Origin: Tubiluchus corallicola
Taxonomy: Eukaryota; Priapulida; Priapulimorpha; Priapulimorphida; Tubiluchidae
Length of the DNA: 48,582 nucleotides
Reading direction: 5' to 3'
Assembly (NCBI GenBank): GCA_030141605.1
Contig: JAQGDQ010001302.1
Location: 1-48,582, forward strand
This document shows, one piece after another, positions 24,520-35,474 of the stretch. The notes under the pieces were generated by a model. The model did not search any database. It saw only the letters and a list, made by a program, of their open reading frames with translations, and was not told where the DNA came from. Position 1 is the first letter of the stretch. Each line of letters starts with the position of its first letter. A program made the translations under genes and the position numbers.

Positions 24520-25531
24520 CAGGGGTGTGCAAATTATCTGACTAGCCGGGCCACATTAAACATTCCTGCAATTCCTGTGGGCCATATGCAGTTTGGTCAA
24601 GGAGCCAAGTACAGTAGGACCTAATAACGATTTGTTTGCATCCGATTTGCGGCACATCATTACTACTACACTACTACACTCAAGAAACTATTTTAGAAGT
24701 TATTAAAATTTATATTAAAAACCATATATTTCCACTTTCACGACAGATAGTGATAATTTCATTACAATGCATATTAGTAATGTCTATCACACAGTCTGTG
24801 TAGTACAGTGCATATTAATCTGTCTTGACTCGCTGTTCTTCTTCAATCTTCCTATTTTTCTTATCCATGATTCTGATCTATAAGAACACTACACCTGGTG
24901 AAACGATGAAACAACCTCTGATCGAGGTGTGTACTACTGAGCCTAAGCAGAAACTAAAATCTGGTAATCCCCCCTAAATCAGGGGTAACAACACTTTGCA
25001 GCTTGTTGGCTACTTACAAATTGGTCTGCCCAGTCGTCTTCTTAGTCATAGTAGGTAGATCATTTTGACTTGGTTATTTTATATTTTGTTCTAATTTATT
25101 TATTTGTAATTTATTTTGTAAAATACCTAATTCAAAATGATCTACCTGCTATGACTAAGAAGACGACTCGACAGATCAACAGGCCCGATAATAGAAGCCT
25201 AGAGATTAGCTAATTGGTCTTCCTACCAGCCATTCATATTGCTTCTCGCATTTCTTGCACGTTTGAGCGTTTTAATGGCGGCTTCCGTGATAGTTTACTG
25301 TGTTCTGTGATAACACCGCTTTTTTGTGTTTCAAGTGAGCAACGTTAAATTTCGTCATGTCCAACAGTGACATTGAGTTACACTAGTCTTGTAAGGGTTA
25401 ATGCCATCCGATCTAGAGGAAAAAACTACCCGGATCTTTGCGATAGTGGCGCGGACTTCAGCTGGATCGCGTGGGCCGCACTTTCATTACGTTGACAAAC
25501 CTCTTCGCGGGCCGCAATTTGCACACCCCTG
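24520..25531. mobile_element. Non-autonomous hAT element with 8-bp target duplications
   Basis: The 1,012-bp element begins CAGGGGTGTGCAAATT and ends with the exact reverse complement, a 16-bp perfect terminal inverted repeat of the hAT (Charlie-like) CAGGGGTG type. The 8 bases on each side, ttttacga at 24512-24519 and 25532-25539, are identical. This matches the 8-bp target-site duplication of the hAT superfamily. G/C-rich gccgggcc and gcgggccgc blocks sit just inside the ends. No transposase frame is present, so it depended on an autonomous relative. An imperfect palindrome occupies the centre (25021-25179). Confidence 0.95.
25021..25179. repeat. Long hairpin nested in the hAT element
   Basis: The arms at 25033-25068 and 25132-25167 are 36-base reverse complements with one mismatch. 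With a few more mismatches, pairing extends outward to 25021 and 25179. The 63-base loop is almost pure A/T and itself partly palindromic. It may be a nested foldback insertion or part of the original element. Confidence 0.9.
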
Positions 25532-25553
25532 TTTTACGATCTTATCTAAGTCC

Positions 25554-25720
25554 TACCTACTTTTTTACCTACCTACCTACCTACCTACCTACCTACGTAC
25601 CTACCGACCTACCTACCTACCTACCTACCTACCTACCTACCTACCTACCTACCTACCTACCTACCTACCTACCTACCTACCTATGTACTTACCTATCTAC
25701 CTACCTACCTGCCTACCTTA
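25554..25720. repeat. (CTAC)n tetranucleotide array
   Basis: About 40 copies of CTAC with scattered interruptions (cgtac, cgac, tatgtact, tatc). It starts only about 15 bases outside the right hAT target duplication. The frames through it give PTYL/TYLP low-complexity peptides and are not genes. Confidence 0.95.
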
Positions 25721-26298
25721 CGTACCTAGTAGTAAAAATAGTAAAAGTTTATTGTCACATAAAATATTAAATTTGCGGTGATAGCGATAATCAAATATGA
25801 TTATCCCAGGCACGTTACTTATCTCTTGACCCAGCTAATCACATACCAAATATTATCGCCCGAGCTCAAAAATCATGGGAGCAGATGGATCATAAAGAAA
25901 AATAAATGAAGACCCGCCCGTTCCGTGACCATTGACCCGGCAAATCCGGTCACATATATACATAGACAACTTTGACCAGGAGTGTACCCTGTGAGTTTTG
26001 TTCCTAGCTCTCACCATGTAAAAGGTCACCAATAGGGGGACCCCAAATTTTGCGTTTTTGTCCCTCTGTAAGGTTCTTACACATAGGTAAACTAGATCTT
26101 GCTGCAGTATAGTCTGTGGTAAGGGCTTTACACTGCTAAAGGCAAATGCGTCAGTGCAATCTAAACTACTGTGCAGTAATGGAAAGTAACGACGATTAAA
26201 ATCAAACATATTTACAACTATGCACACAAAAATGAAAAACTATGATTTAATTAATATGGCCGTGGATATATGAATTCTGAATTAGTGTGTATGTTGTC
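25721..26298. other. Gene-free interval
   Basis: I see no recognisable coding or repeat structure. An antisense frame at 25853-26227 has no family motif. Confidence 0.4.
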
Positions 26299-26707
26299 GT
26301 ACTGGTGTGATGGTATTTCATATCTGGTGTTTCTGATGGTATTTTAATATTAGCAATTTTAATTTTGTTTTAAATGCTGATAGGGACTTGATTTGTTTAA
26401 CCTGTAATGGTAAAGAATTCCAAAGTAGAATTGCTTGTTTGACTACAGAGTTCGTTCCATAGTGGGTATTTGTCCTAATTTGTTTTAGATTGCTTGTTCT
26501 GGAATTAACGATAGGATTTGGAAAAACGTGAAATCTGTTATTCTGAAATGGTTTGCTGATGTTGTTAATGTATTTAAATATAAAAAGCAGAGTAAAATAT
26601 ACTTTGTGTGCTTCAATTATTCGGAATTTTAAACAGGTTAGTTGTTGAAGCTTTGAATTTTTGTCTACCTGCCTTTTCTCCCTTGACCAGTGGTCAATGT
26701 TTGTCAA
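26299..26707 (-). pseudogene. 5'-truncated LINE RT C-terminal domain
   Basis: The minus-strand frame ends with a pattern typical of the last domain of CR1/L2/jockey ORF2 proteins: THYGTNSVVKQAILLWNSLP, then a KSLSAFKTKLK.LIL stretch just before the stop at 26318. Upstream residues (TLLFIFKYINN) fit the preceding helices. No RT catalytic region is present, as expected of a 5'-truncated insertion on the minus strand. It is a different family or subfamily from the LINE at 12-19 kb. Confidence 0.75.
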
Positions 26708-26832
26708 ACTGTTGTACGTCCCCCACCCAGTGCTACCAACCCTGTGAGTTTGGTGATCCTAGCCTGCAAAGGCTTATGAGTTACTAAGCGTTAAAGTGGC
26801 GGAGAATAAATAAATAAATAATTAAATAATGC

Positions 26833-26960
26833 AAACTCAATGAAAAACAGTAAGATTTTGCCATAAAACACCCGTATGAAAACAGTAAGAGTTTCCTATG
26901 GCAAAATCTTAATAAATAACTCAATGAAAAACAGTAAGATTTTGCTATAGCATTATGGCA
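26833..26960. repeat. Short direct and inverted repeat cluster
   Basis: The block aactcaatgaaaaacagtaa plus gattttgc occurs at about 26833 and 26917. Between them lies the inverted piece tatggcaaaatctta. An (AAAT)n run (about 26806-26830) precedes the cluster. Confidence 0.75.
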
Positions 26961-27069
26961 TTTTGGCAGTTTTGTGTGCTTAACAGTCGGCAGCTTGATG
27001 AGTGTTACAATATCGCAGTGATTGGAGTGTGCGTGGGTGTTTCACGTGATATTAGTCCAATACAAAGAT

Positions 27070-29210
27070 ATCCTTACTAAGCACACGAAAAAAGGTGTGA
27101 AACCTCCAAAGAAGCTTGATACATGCATGACCAGGGAAAGGAGAGATAAGCTCGAAAAGTTTTTTGAATTCAGCAAGGACTGGGAAGAATTTAAAATTCT
27201 CCTGCAATAAGCAGCAGGACACACCTTTGGCAAAAAGAAGAAAGCCTCTAACGACTGGTTCGATGAAGAGACGAAGAGATACAACAGCTGTTGAGAGACA
27301 AGACACTCAACAGGAAGGCTCTCAAAGACCGCATCCGAACTTGGTTCCAAAACAAGCGGAAGATGCAGAGCAGTTTACACAGGAAAGGAATCACCGAAAA
27401 TGCAACATTAAATGAAGTTCAAATTCCAAGATCCAGGAGTTCACATCCAGTACGGTCGAAAAATGGCATTCTTCTCACCTCCTCTGAGGAAATTAAAGAT
27501 AGATGGGTGGAACATTTCAGTGAACTGTTGAACCAACCTTCTGAAGTACATATAACCATTGTGGAAGAAATTGAACAGCATCCTATAGATGAATCATTAG
27601 ATGCACCAATCACGGAAGCTGAGTTGGATCAAGTGCTCAAGAACACCAGACTCGGTCAAAGTCCTGGTCCGGATGTTGTGTTACCTGAAGTTCTTGAACA
27701 CGGAGGTGCGCGCTTGAGAACTTTCCTGTTCACAATCATCACCTTATTCTGGACTTCAGAAGTTATCCCGTCTGACATGACTGATCCCAACATCATGAAT
27801 CTATTCAAAAAAGTGACAAAAGTCAGTGTGGCAATTATAGAGGTATATAGTTGTTGAAATGGTGTTAGCAGAGACCGAGAGCTTTCTACAGAGACCGAAA
27901 CGACTAGCTGAAATAGTATATCCTCAATCTCATTGTGGTTATCAAGATGGGAGAAGCACCATCGATGGTATTTTCACCCTCAGACAACTGATGGAAAAAT
28001 AAAGAGAACAATGAAGGAACAGCTACACTGCCTTTGTTGACTTCACCAAGGCGTTTGATATGATGAATCGGGATCTGCTCTACAAAATTTTGGGAAAGCT
28101 TGTTTGTCCCCCAAAGTTCATATGGATAATCAACAAGCTGTATTCAAATGTTTATGCTAGACTCATCGTTGGCAGCGAATTGACAGAACCTTTTGAACAC
28201 AATAGTGGCGTAAAAAAGGGTGTAGCACTTAACCTATATGGTATTTATGCTGCGGTTTTATTATGGCTTGCCTGCAAAACCATAGACCACCAATACGGCA
28301 TCAAAATCAGATTTAGATATGACAGTGACTTATTTGACCTCAGGAGACTCAAATGTAAGACCAAATTATTCACGGAATACATCAGAGAGGCACAGTATGC
28401 CGATGATGTAGCAATCTTCAGCTATTCCGCTATCGGTCTGCAGCTTTTGCTTAGAGCGGACAACGAAATGGCTAAAAAGATGGACCTCTCCATCAACATT
28501 ACTAAAACTGAAACCATCTGCATCGGACCTCTAGTCGAGTTTTTCATACACAGTGAAAAACTGAAGAATGTAAACCGTTTCAAGTACCTCGGTAGTTATG
28601 TAACCGAAGAAAAATATGCGATGAAAGAAGAGCTTACGTCACGCATCCAAGTAGTGTCCTGTGCAAATGGAAGACTACGAAGTAGAGTTTTCGACTCACA
28701 TGAACTCACCTAGTCAAAGAAAATCAAACTTTACAACCAGTGCCCGATGCCCTTACTAATTTACGGGTGCGAAACTTGGGCTCTTTATTATCACTAGGTC
28801 AGACAGCTTCGCACTATACAACAAAGTCACTTGACACGGATCTTGAAAATCAAATGGGATGATTACATTAGTAACGATGAAGTTTTAACTCTTGCAGGTG
28901 TTGAAGACATCGAAATCAAATTGGTAAGTAGAAGATCGCGCTGGCTGGGCCATGCTTCTAGAATGGATAATGAGAGACCAGTGAAAGCCCTTCTGTATGG
29001 GGAACTAACAGAAGGGACACGCCCCATTGGAGGCACTAAGCTAAGATACAAGGGTTCCTGTAAAAGCACTTTGAAATGTGGTGAAGTTCTGGATGAATGC
29101 AAAGTATCGTAGAAGATCGACTATCGTGGAGATAGCGATATCGTACAACAACAGCGAAACGTGTAACAAATTCAATGAGAAAAGAAAAAAGAAGAAGGCA
29201 GCACCTAAGG
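27070..29210 (+). pseudogene. Degenerate LINE ORF2 (reverse transcriptase), several frameshifts
   Basis: Successive frames encode the linker and RT of an APE-type LINE: KASNDWFDEE (about 27241), DRWVEHFSELLNQP (27504), GQSPGPDVVLPEVL (27655), FVDFTKAFD (28032), GVKKGVAL (28209), DLFDLRRLKCKTKL (28327), QYADDVAIFS (28394), LIYGCETWALY (28756) and RRSRWLGHASRMD (28933). The catalytic YADD survives, but stops interrupt at 27209, 27857, 28713 and about 28795. Frameshifts fall near 27290 and 27850-28030, and the PTL block after VKKG is partly deleted. No endonuclease domain is found upstream, so the copy is 5'-truncated. Clade assignment (RTE-like or a relative) is not secure. Confidence 0.85.
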
Positions 29211-31210
29211 ATAATTAGTCAATTAGTGATTTTTTTCACAGTTAATGAACTCTATTATTCACTACTGTATATATTATTTTTAAATTGTGTTTATATTTTG
29301 ATCTGTTTTTCATCGAATGTGTTCCGACGTTTCTGGCTAAGGCGTCGTATATATAAAGATTTTCAAATTTCGTGATGCTCTTACATGGAACATGCCATCT
29401 GTTGTTCGGTTACATCCTAACTGTGATGTAAGCATTACTATTTACTGTTAGCCTCTGCTCAATCTGGCAACTATGAAACTTCTGTGCTGTTTTAAATAAT
29501 ATAATAAGTTTATTTAGACTAAATTTGCGCTGTTTATGTGTTTCCTGTTAGTGATTTCTCTCTACCTGGCACTGGCTTGTCTAGAATCTAGCACGATTTG
29601 AACTGGAGGGGATAAAACTTTTAGCACATTGCAGTGCTTTTCACTGTAGGCGCAGGTTTAACTGCCAATCGTCAAACTTTTTACATTTACTTCTGCAAAC
29701 ATGCTACGAGAATAAAAGCGCGTATTGATAGAATCTATTGCGAAAACTAGATCCATAAACATCACGTGGCACATGCGCCACCCAAACGAAAAAGCACCAT
29801 TTGAAAGCAATATCAACTGTAAGCCTTGAAACAATGTTGCTTACACAAGATTATTACGATGACAAAGTATTTAATTATTGTGGAAGATGCAGTCTGCTAA
29901 AATTTGCAGTATTTACTTTTATAGAGCATTACTTCAATGACATCCCACTAAAAGAATGCACCAAACGTAGGAAACGTAAGCACCTCGTAGTGAGTAGCAC
30001 ACCGACAGCAGAACCAAAGTAGATAAGTAACCATATCTATTAGCTCACAATTCTTAGAAAGACTTACTGCAGCTACACGCATATGCTGACAAACAACATG
30101 TTACTAACATACAATGTGCTTAATTACAAAATAACCTCTGATTCGAAGACATTCACTAGGCAAAGAGCAACTGTCGTTTTTTCTGGACAACATACAATTA
30201 TTGCTTTGTGTTGAGTCGTTTAAACTAATTGCTTTGTCTTCTTGTGTGTAAGTTAAATCCATGCTTGTTTTTGTCAGTGATTATTTTTTAATTGAACTAC
30301 GTATGTCACTACGTATGTACATGTGGTTTCGAAAATAAATGATGTTAATGATAAAAATTATTGTTGTTACTGTGGTGAGTTAATTTATGGTCTTCTTGAC
30401 AGCAACTGAGCATCTACTGCACTGAGCAAAGATGATGAGTTCTGTTACATCTCTTTTACTGCAGGATGGCACTTTTGATTTCAACCACACACAGTTTCTT
30501 TCTTAGTCTCAGAAATGAGTGAGAGTCAAATAAGAAAACGGTGCCAACGATAAGCAAACTAGCAACTAGTTATCAGCAGCAAACCAGATATGTACATTAG
30601 ATTTGTCATTGAAATATGAAATATAACATGCGATAAATCGGTATTAGATCCTCTCAGAAGAATGTACGAATTATAGATTATTTGCTGGTGATGGAACGTA
30701 AGTGAGTAAAGTTTTTAATGCTAGCATATCTCATATATTGTCAAGTGATTTAGTAAAAGGTTTAAGCCGCAGATATTTACTAAAGAAAGTTTATTACCGC
30801 TGTGCACAAATTATATTTAAGTGTGCGCTTAAGCTTGGTGATATGACTGCAAGTACCTTCAACATCTAACCAAAAAAAAACGAAAAGTTACTTCACGCGC
30901 TCATTATTTTTGACTTATGACATGAAATATTTCAGGGAAGCACAATATGCTATTAAGAGTTTTGTGCAACTTTAACTGAATAAAAGAATGAAATTAAGTT
31001 TGACCTTCGGTGGCAACCGTCACCATCATTATCTTTTCAATAATCTCACAATGCAGTACGATATTTCTCATCAGAGAGCGCACCATTTGCGAAAACTCAA
31101 AGTGTGCGATTTAGGAAACATATGCCGACAAGCAAAAGCCAATTTTAGAGCTTGTGAAGGGAGGGAGTTTATTTATCTTCTACAATGACTAACTGCTTAG
31201 TTAAATAGTA
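29211..31210. other. Gene-free interval upstream of the GT-A gene
   Basis: No recognisable exon. The last 80 bases before 31211 resemble the upstream flank of the GT-A pseudogene at 40889 (for example actgcttag followed by taatag), so they belong to the duplicated unit. A 63-codon frame from ATG 29834 has a CGRC motif and a basic tail but no family match. Confidence 0.5.
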
Positions 31211-32257
31211 ATGCGCAGAAAGGCATCAGTTTGCAAAAAGCAGCAAAGATTTGTCATATTTTCCTGCTTTTGTATGTTTGTCTTGTTCCATTGTGGAATT
31301 GCGCATTTGAGATCGACTAAGCATAACAAGTGGAAAAAAGAAAATGAATTGTTTAAGTTGGAAATCGTTGTATTGACTTACAATAGACCAGTGTCATTGC
31401 TGAGGCTTCTAAAATCACTTAATTCAAGTCACTACAGTGAGGATGAAGTTGGGTTAAAGATTTGTGTAGACAGAAGTGCAAATGACAGTTCAATATCAGC
31501 GACTACACTAAACATCATTAACTCATTTGTATGGACCTACGGTAGAAAGGATGTTGTTGTCCACCCTGTACACTATGGACCATACTTGCAATGGTATGAC
31601 TGTTGGAAACCGTCTGGAAGGAAAGGAGAATTTGGGCTGATTCTGGAAGACGATCTGGAAGTTTCCCCTCACTATTATACATGGCTTAAAGCTGCATTAT
31701 TACAGTATCATCAAAAATCTGATATTGGAGGCATAACTCTGCAAAGAGGAACCTTGATTTCAACAACAGGAAAACACAGAAATCCTCTGTGTAAAGATTG
31801 TTATAAAACAGACGTGTTTCTATATCATCAGATAGGCACTTGGGGATTTGCACCTATTCCAGAAATATGGCATCAGTTTCGTAATTGGGTGTTTCATGCA
31901 ATGAAGGATGAAAGTTTTATTCCGATAATTCCAGGACAAAGATTAATCACAAATGCCTGGATACGGAAACGTCATTTAAAGATGAGATCGATGCCTTCAT
32001 CCTATATTATGTATTATTTTGCAGTAAACAACTTGTATACACTGTACGCTAATTTACCTGACAACAAAACATTAGCTTGTAACAGAAGAGAAGTGGGAAT
32101 GAATTATCAAAGAGGTACTAAAGAAGCAGTTGGTGAATGTGATTTTGAACCTCTGTTAGTGTGGAATGTCTCCTTTGCAAATTTACCAGAAAAACCAACA
32201 AGGCTTGATTGGGATGCAGTAAGAACGCCAGAATCTTTTAATAAAATGACTAAATAA
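31211..32257 (+). CDS. GT-A-type glycosyltransferase, type II membrane, single exon
   Basis: An uninterrupted 348-residue frame starts at ATG 31211. A short basic N-terminus (RRKASVCKKQQR) is followed by a membrane anchor at residues 14-32. The nucleotide-sugar domain opens with LEIVVLTYNRP (50-60), the usual GT2-like first strand. Then come LKICVDRS (82-89), QWYDCW (127-132) and LILEDDLEVSP (143-153), in which EDD (146-148) serves as the DXD-type metal-binding motif. QIGTWGF (207-213) and the late NRREVGMNY segment are conserved-looking. Acceptor and donor substrate cannot be told. No intron is seen, unlike the neighbouring enzyme genes. A broken paralogue lies 9.7 kb downstream at 40889. 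The protein is probably a Golgi enzyme. Confidence 0.9.
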   Translation: MRRKASVCKKQQRFVIFSCFCMFVLFHCGIAHLRSTKHNKWKKENELFKLEIVVLTYNRPVSLLRLLKSLNSSHYSEDEVGLKICVDRSANDSSISATTLNIINSFVWTYGRKDVVVHPVHYGPYLQWYDCWKPSGRKGEFGLILEDDLEVSPHYYTWLKAALLQYHQKSDIGGITLQRGTLISTTGKHRNPLCKDCYKTDVFLYHQIGTWGFAPIPEIWHQFRNWVFHAMKDESFIPIIPGQRLITNAWIRKRHLKMRSMPSSYIMYYFAVNNLYTLYANLPDNKTLACNRREVGMNYQRGTKEAVGECDFEPLLVWNVSFANLPEKPTRLDWDAVRTPESFNKMTK

Positions 32258-32949
32258 CGCTAATATTTTAGTCAGATGAGATTTATTCATACATTACAAG
32301 TAGTATAATTACATACTGCCCCGCTTAGTAGCAAAGGCCTATTATAGTTACTAGAATGAGAGCATTTATACAATATAGGAATTTTGCACGCTATTAACTT
32401 TACCTACATTGAATTTACATAGAAATTAAGAAAGTATTGAATAGAAAGTAGTCTACAGCAGCAAAAGCTGTTTTCTACAACCCGTTTCTATCGTCATTGA
32501 GGAAAACGATGAATATCCCAAGTTATATACACATCAATCATACCATGCTCTTTTTTCTGTAAGCATTTAAATAATATTAGAGTGCCATATTTACTGTAAT
32601 TGATGGAGTAAGCAAACGTTTGCACGTAAAGCAAGAATTTACCCGGAATTAGAAGTAAGACAACAAAACACAGCTAAGAATACTGTATTTCCAAAAGACG
32701 AGAAATATTTGCAATTAATAAACAAAGTGATTCAAAATTCAGGTTGAAAAGCAACCTCGTGACCACTGGATATGGAATTTTTTCGCATATTTCTACCTGC
32801 CAAAAAAGTGAACACACTTCGTGAAACAAACACGCTATTGGACATGCAGGACGAGATCGTACGATGAAGGATCTCTCAAGTAGATACAACTAAATCATTC
32901 CCCAAAATGTTGAATTATTCATTATGCTATTCTGCATTATTCATTCATT
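32258..32949. other. Gene-free interval
   Basis: 3' flank of the GT-A gene. No coding or repeat structure recognised. Confidence 0.45.
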
Positions 32950-33780
32950 TATTCATTCAGTGTGAACCGTGTCAACAGAAGCAAAAAGGTTACAAGAAAC
33001 TAGTTGCTGTCAAGCCTTTGCTTTGCTCTGAATTCAATTCTAGTTGTCAAGATTACTTGATCGATTATCAAACACGTCCAGATGGAGATTATTAATTTAT
33101 TCTTATCTATCAAGATCATCTAACAAAGTTCGTGATCTGAGGCCTCTCAAAACAAAAAGAGCAGAAAAAGTAACTTACAGTTTGCTTGACACTTTTACGC
33201 TTATCGGAGCACCAGCTATTTTACCATTTGACAACGAAAGAGAATTTGCTACCAGAAAATTTAGAAGCCTCAAGGATTACTGCATTCAACTGCAAATTGT
33301 GCATTGAAAGCTGTCTTATAGTCAAAATCAAGGCAGTGTCGAAAGATTAAATCAAGATGTGGATACAAATCAAGATACAAAACACACTCAGTGGAACGAT
33401 GGGTTGCGGTTTATCCACTTTATTAAGGACAGGTCTTACCATTCTGGTCTTAAGTGGTCTCCATACGATGCATTATTTGGTTCTTAACAAAGAAAGTTTT
33501 ACAGAACATTGAAAATCAGGATCAGTTAGACAAATAGGTCAATAGAAGAATATTTAAAGCTGATCAGTAAGCTAAAACTGTTGACCGAGAATATCGGGAC
33601 AGTGTAAACAAACCAAAATGCAATCACGGAAGACCAGAATGTAGACCAGGAAGCTAAGAATGCAAATCAGGAGGCTGTACAGGAAGATCGCAAAGTTGGA
33701 AATCTTAGCAGGAAACTGAGAACGTATATACTGTGGTGCAAAAATAAAGAGCAGTAACTTCAGTTTTATCAAGATTGAGA
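32950..33780 (+). pseudogene. KRBA2/SCAND3-like DDE integrase fragment
   Basis: Three frame segments rebuild part of an integrase core like that of animal KRBA2/SCAND3 proteins. They are CEPCQQKQKG with VKPLLCSEFNS and DYQTRPDGDY (32958-33095), then LRPLKTKRAEKV, FTLIGAPAILPFDNEREF and LKDYCIQLQIVH (33141-33307). The third is QNQGSVERLNQDV, QWNDGL and KWSPYDALFGS (33326-33487). CxxC is the end of the N-terminal zinc finger, DN is the second catalytic Asp, and the E of SVERLNQDV is the catalytic Glu. At least one frameshift (near 33120) and several stops interrupt it, and the N-terminal portion is absent. It is dead transposon-derived DNA. Confidence 0.82.
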
Positions 33781-35474
33781 TTTTGATGCATTCTTATCAA
33801 ACAGATGCGTTCTTCCTTTTTATCCAGTAGTTTTTGCACAATAAATCATGTCCGGTGAGAAGGTTTTGCAAAAATGTACACTATTACAGAATCAAAAAGC
33901 AATAACTGCTCAGGGGTCTGCACAAAAACAGAATTAGCAATTACTGCTCCCTTTTTCCAGTTTATGTATTCCAAGGTTCCTTACTATACAGAAATAAAAA
34001 AACAGTACCTTTACAACCAGTCTTGCAGCTACTCTATCTGTTTCCCTTAAGCCAGCATGCCTTTACTTCTTGTATGAGTTGTATAATCACAAAAAACAGA
34101 TCAAAAGTTTATTAGAACATGACTTAGAACAATGGGATTAATGATTCAATTTGGACAAGACTTCATACCCGTGCACTCCAAGCATGGCAGTCTGTAAAAA
34201 GAAAACTTTTCGTGGAATCTCCCGAGGTTCAGATAGCATAATGGCTACCACCGCCAAGAAGGGTAATTACAGGTTTGACCTTGCAATTGTCTAATTTTGC
34301 AGTGAAAATCACTAGTACTGATCTACAAAATTGGACCAAATATGAGCAAGGAGCTAGGCCCTCTTTTAATTTAGGTTTTTGTTAATTGCTAAAGGTTTTT
34401 GTAGTTGCTCTTTTTTCTTACGAATCTGTATTCCGTTATACTTATCTATTTGTCTCGGTAATCAGTTATGCTTGTAGCCCCATTCTATTGACATTCTCTC
34501 TTGTGATACGTGTAATCCATGACTAAACCTTACCCTTATTGTCGCAAGTAGAAGCCTGTCAGTTCTGAATGTATTTGTGTGTGAAAAACAACGTGAATGT
34601 ATTTTAGCTCTGCCCACTATATATTCTGAAATAGTAATATGTAGTGAAGTTTGGATAATAAAATTTAAGGTTCCTTTAAATTTACTGCTGTGCTGTACAT
34701 TTAACTGTTGCTGGATTCATTTGCTATTTCTGTGCCTATCATGAGAAAATGACAAATAAAATTAAATACTCAAATTTTAACAAAGGCCATTTAAATTTGG
34801 TACAAGTTACAGAGTGGCTGTTTCGCGAGTGTGTGTTCTTTATTGTGTGTGATTATTTATTGACAAAGGTATAGTACATGAGTATGCAGTTTACAAATAC
34901 AATATTTAGATGACAATTGTGACCGCAGCAATACAAGCTCATTTGGTTTTAATTGTGCACAAAGTTTTTGGCCATTTTTGAATCGCACTTGATGATGTTA
35001 TGCCAAAAGTTTAATTCTTCACAAATTTTCATTATAAATTTTAATTAACACTTTACTTTACCTAACACAGTTCAGTATCAAACGAATTGTAATCGGCAAT
35101 ATTAAATCTTTTATTGTTGCTAGAGAGCTAAACAGCAGTATCTTCATATACATTTCTGGCTATCTTCAATTTAGACTTCAAATTTAAATGCAGATACTGC
35201 TGTTTGGGTTTACAGCAAAAGTAAGAATGTGAAACTGCTGAACACCTTGCTGTAACATCAGCACAATGATCTACTACTCAATAATCGCCATCCATTGATT
35301 TAACTTGCTGTGTATGTACTACAAGTGGCGCAAATCAGTGTCCAGAATGTAATTGCTACATCCATATTATTTCCGCGCAATGCCGCACAATTCCACCGGA
35401 AGTGGGAGAAGGCTATGGTGGACCCGTTCTATACACATTATGTGTTAGTAAAATGTATGCTTCCAGCAAACGAT
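33781..35474. other. Gene-free interval between two integrase fragments
   Basis: No conserved frame was recognised. It may be inserted DNA that separates the two halves of one KRBA2-like element, or it may lie between two independent fragments. Confidence 0.4.

Noticed and set aside
25401-25781. Open frames of 99-126 codons through the (CTAC)n array
   Set aside because: They are low-complexity PTYL/TYLP translations of a tetranucleotide repeat, which has a stop in no forward frame, and carry no domain.
29834-30022. 63-codon frame with CGRC and a basic tail
   Set aside because: Too short, no second zinc pair, no known family, and no supporting splice sites.
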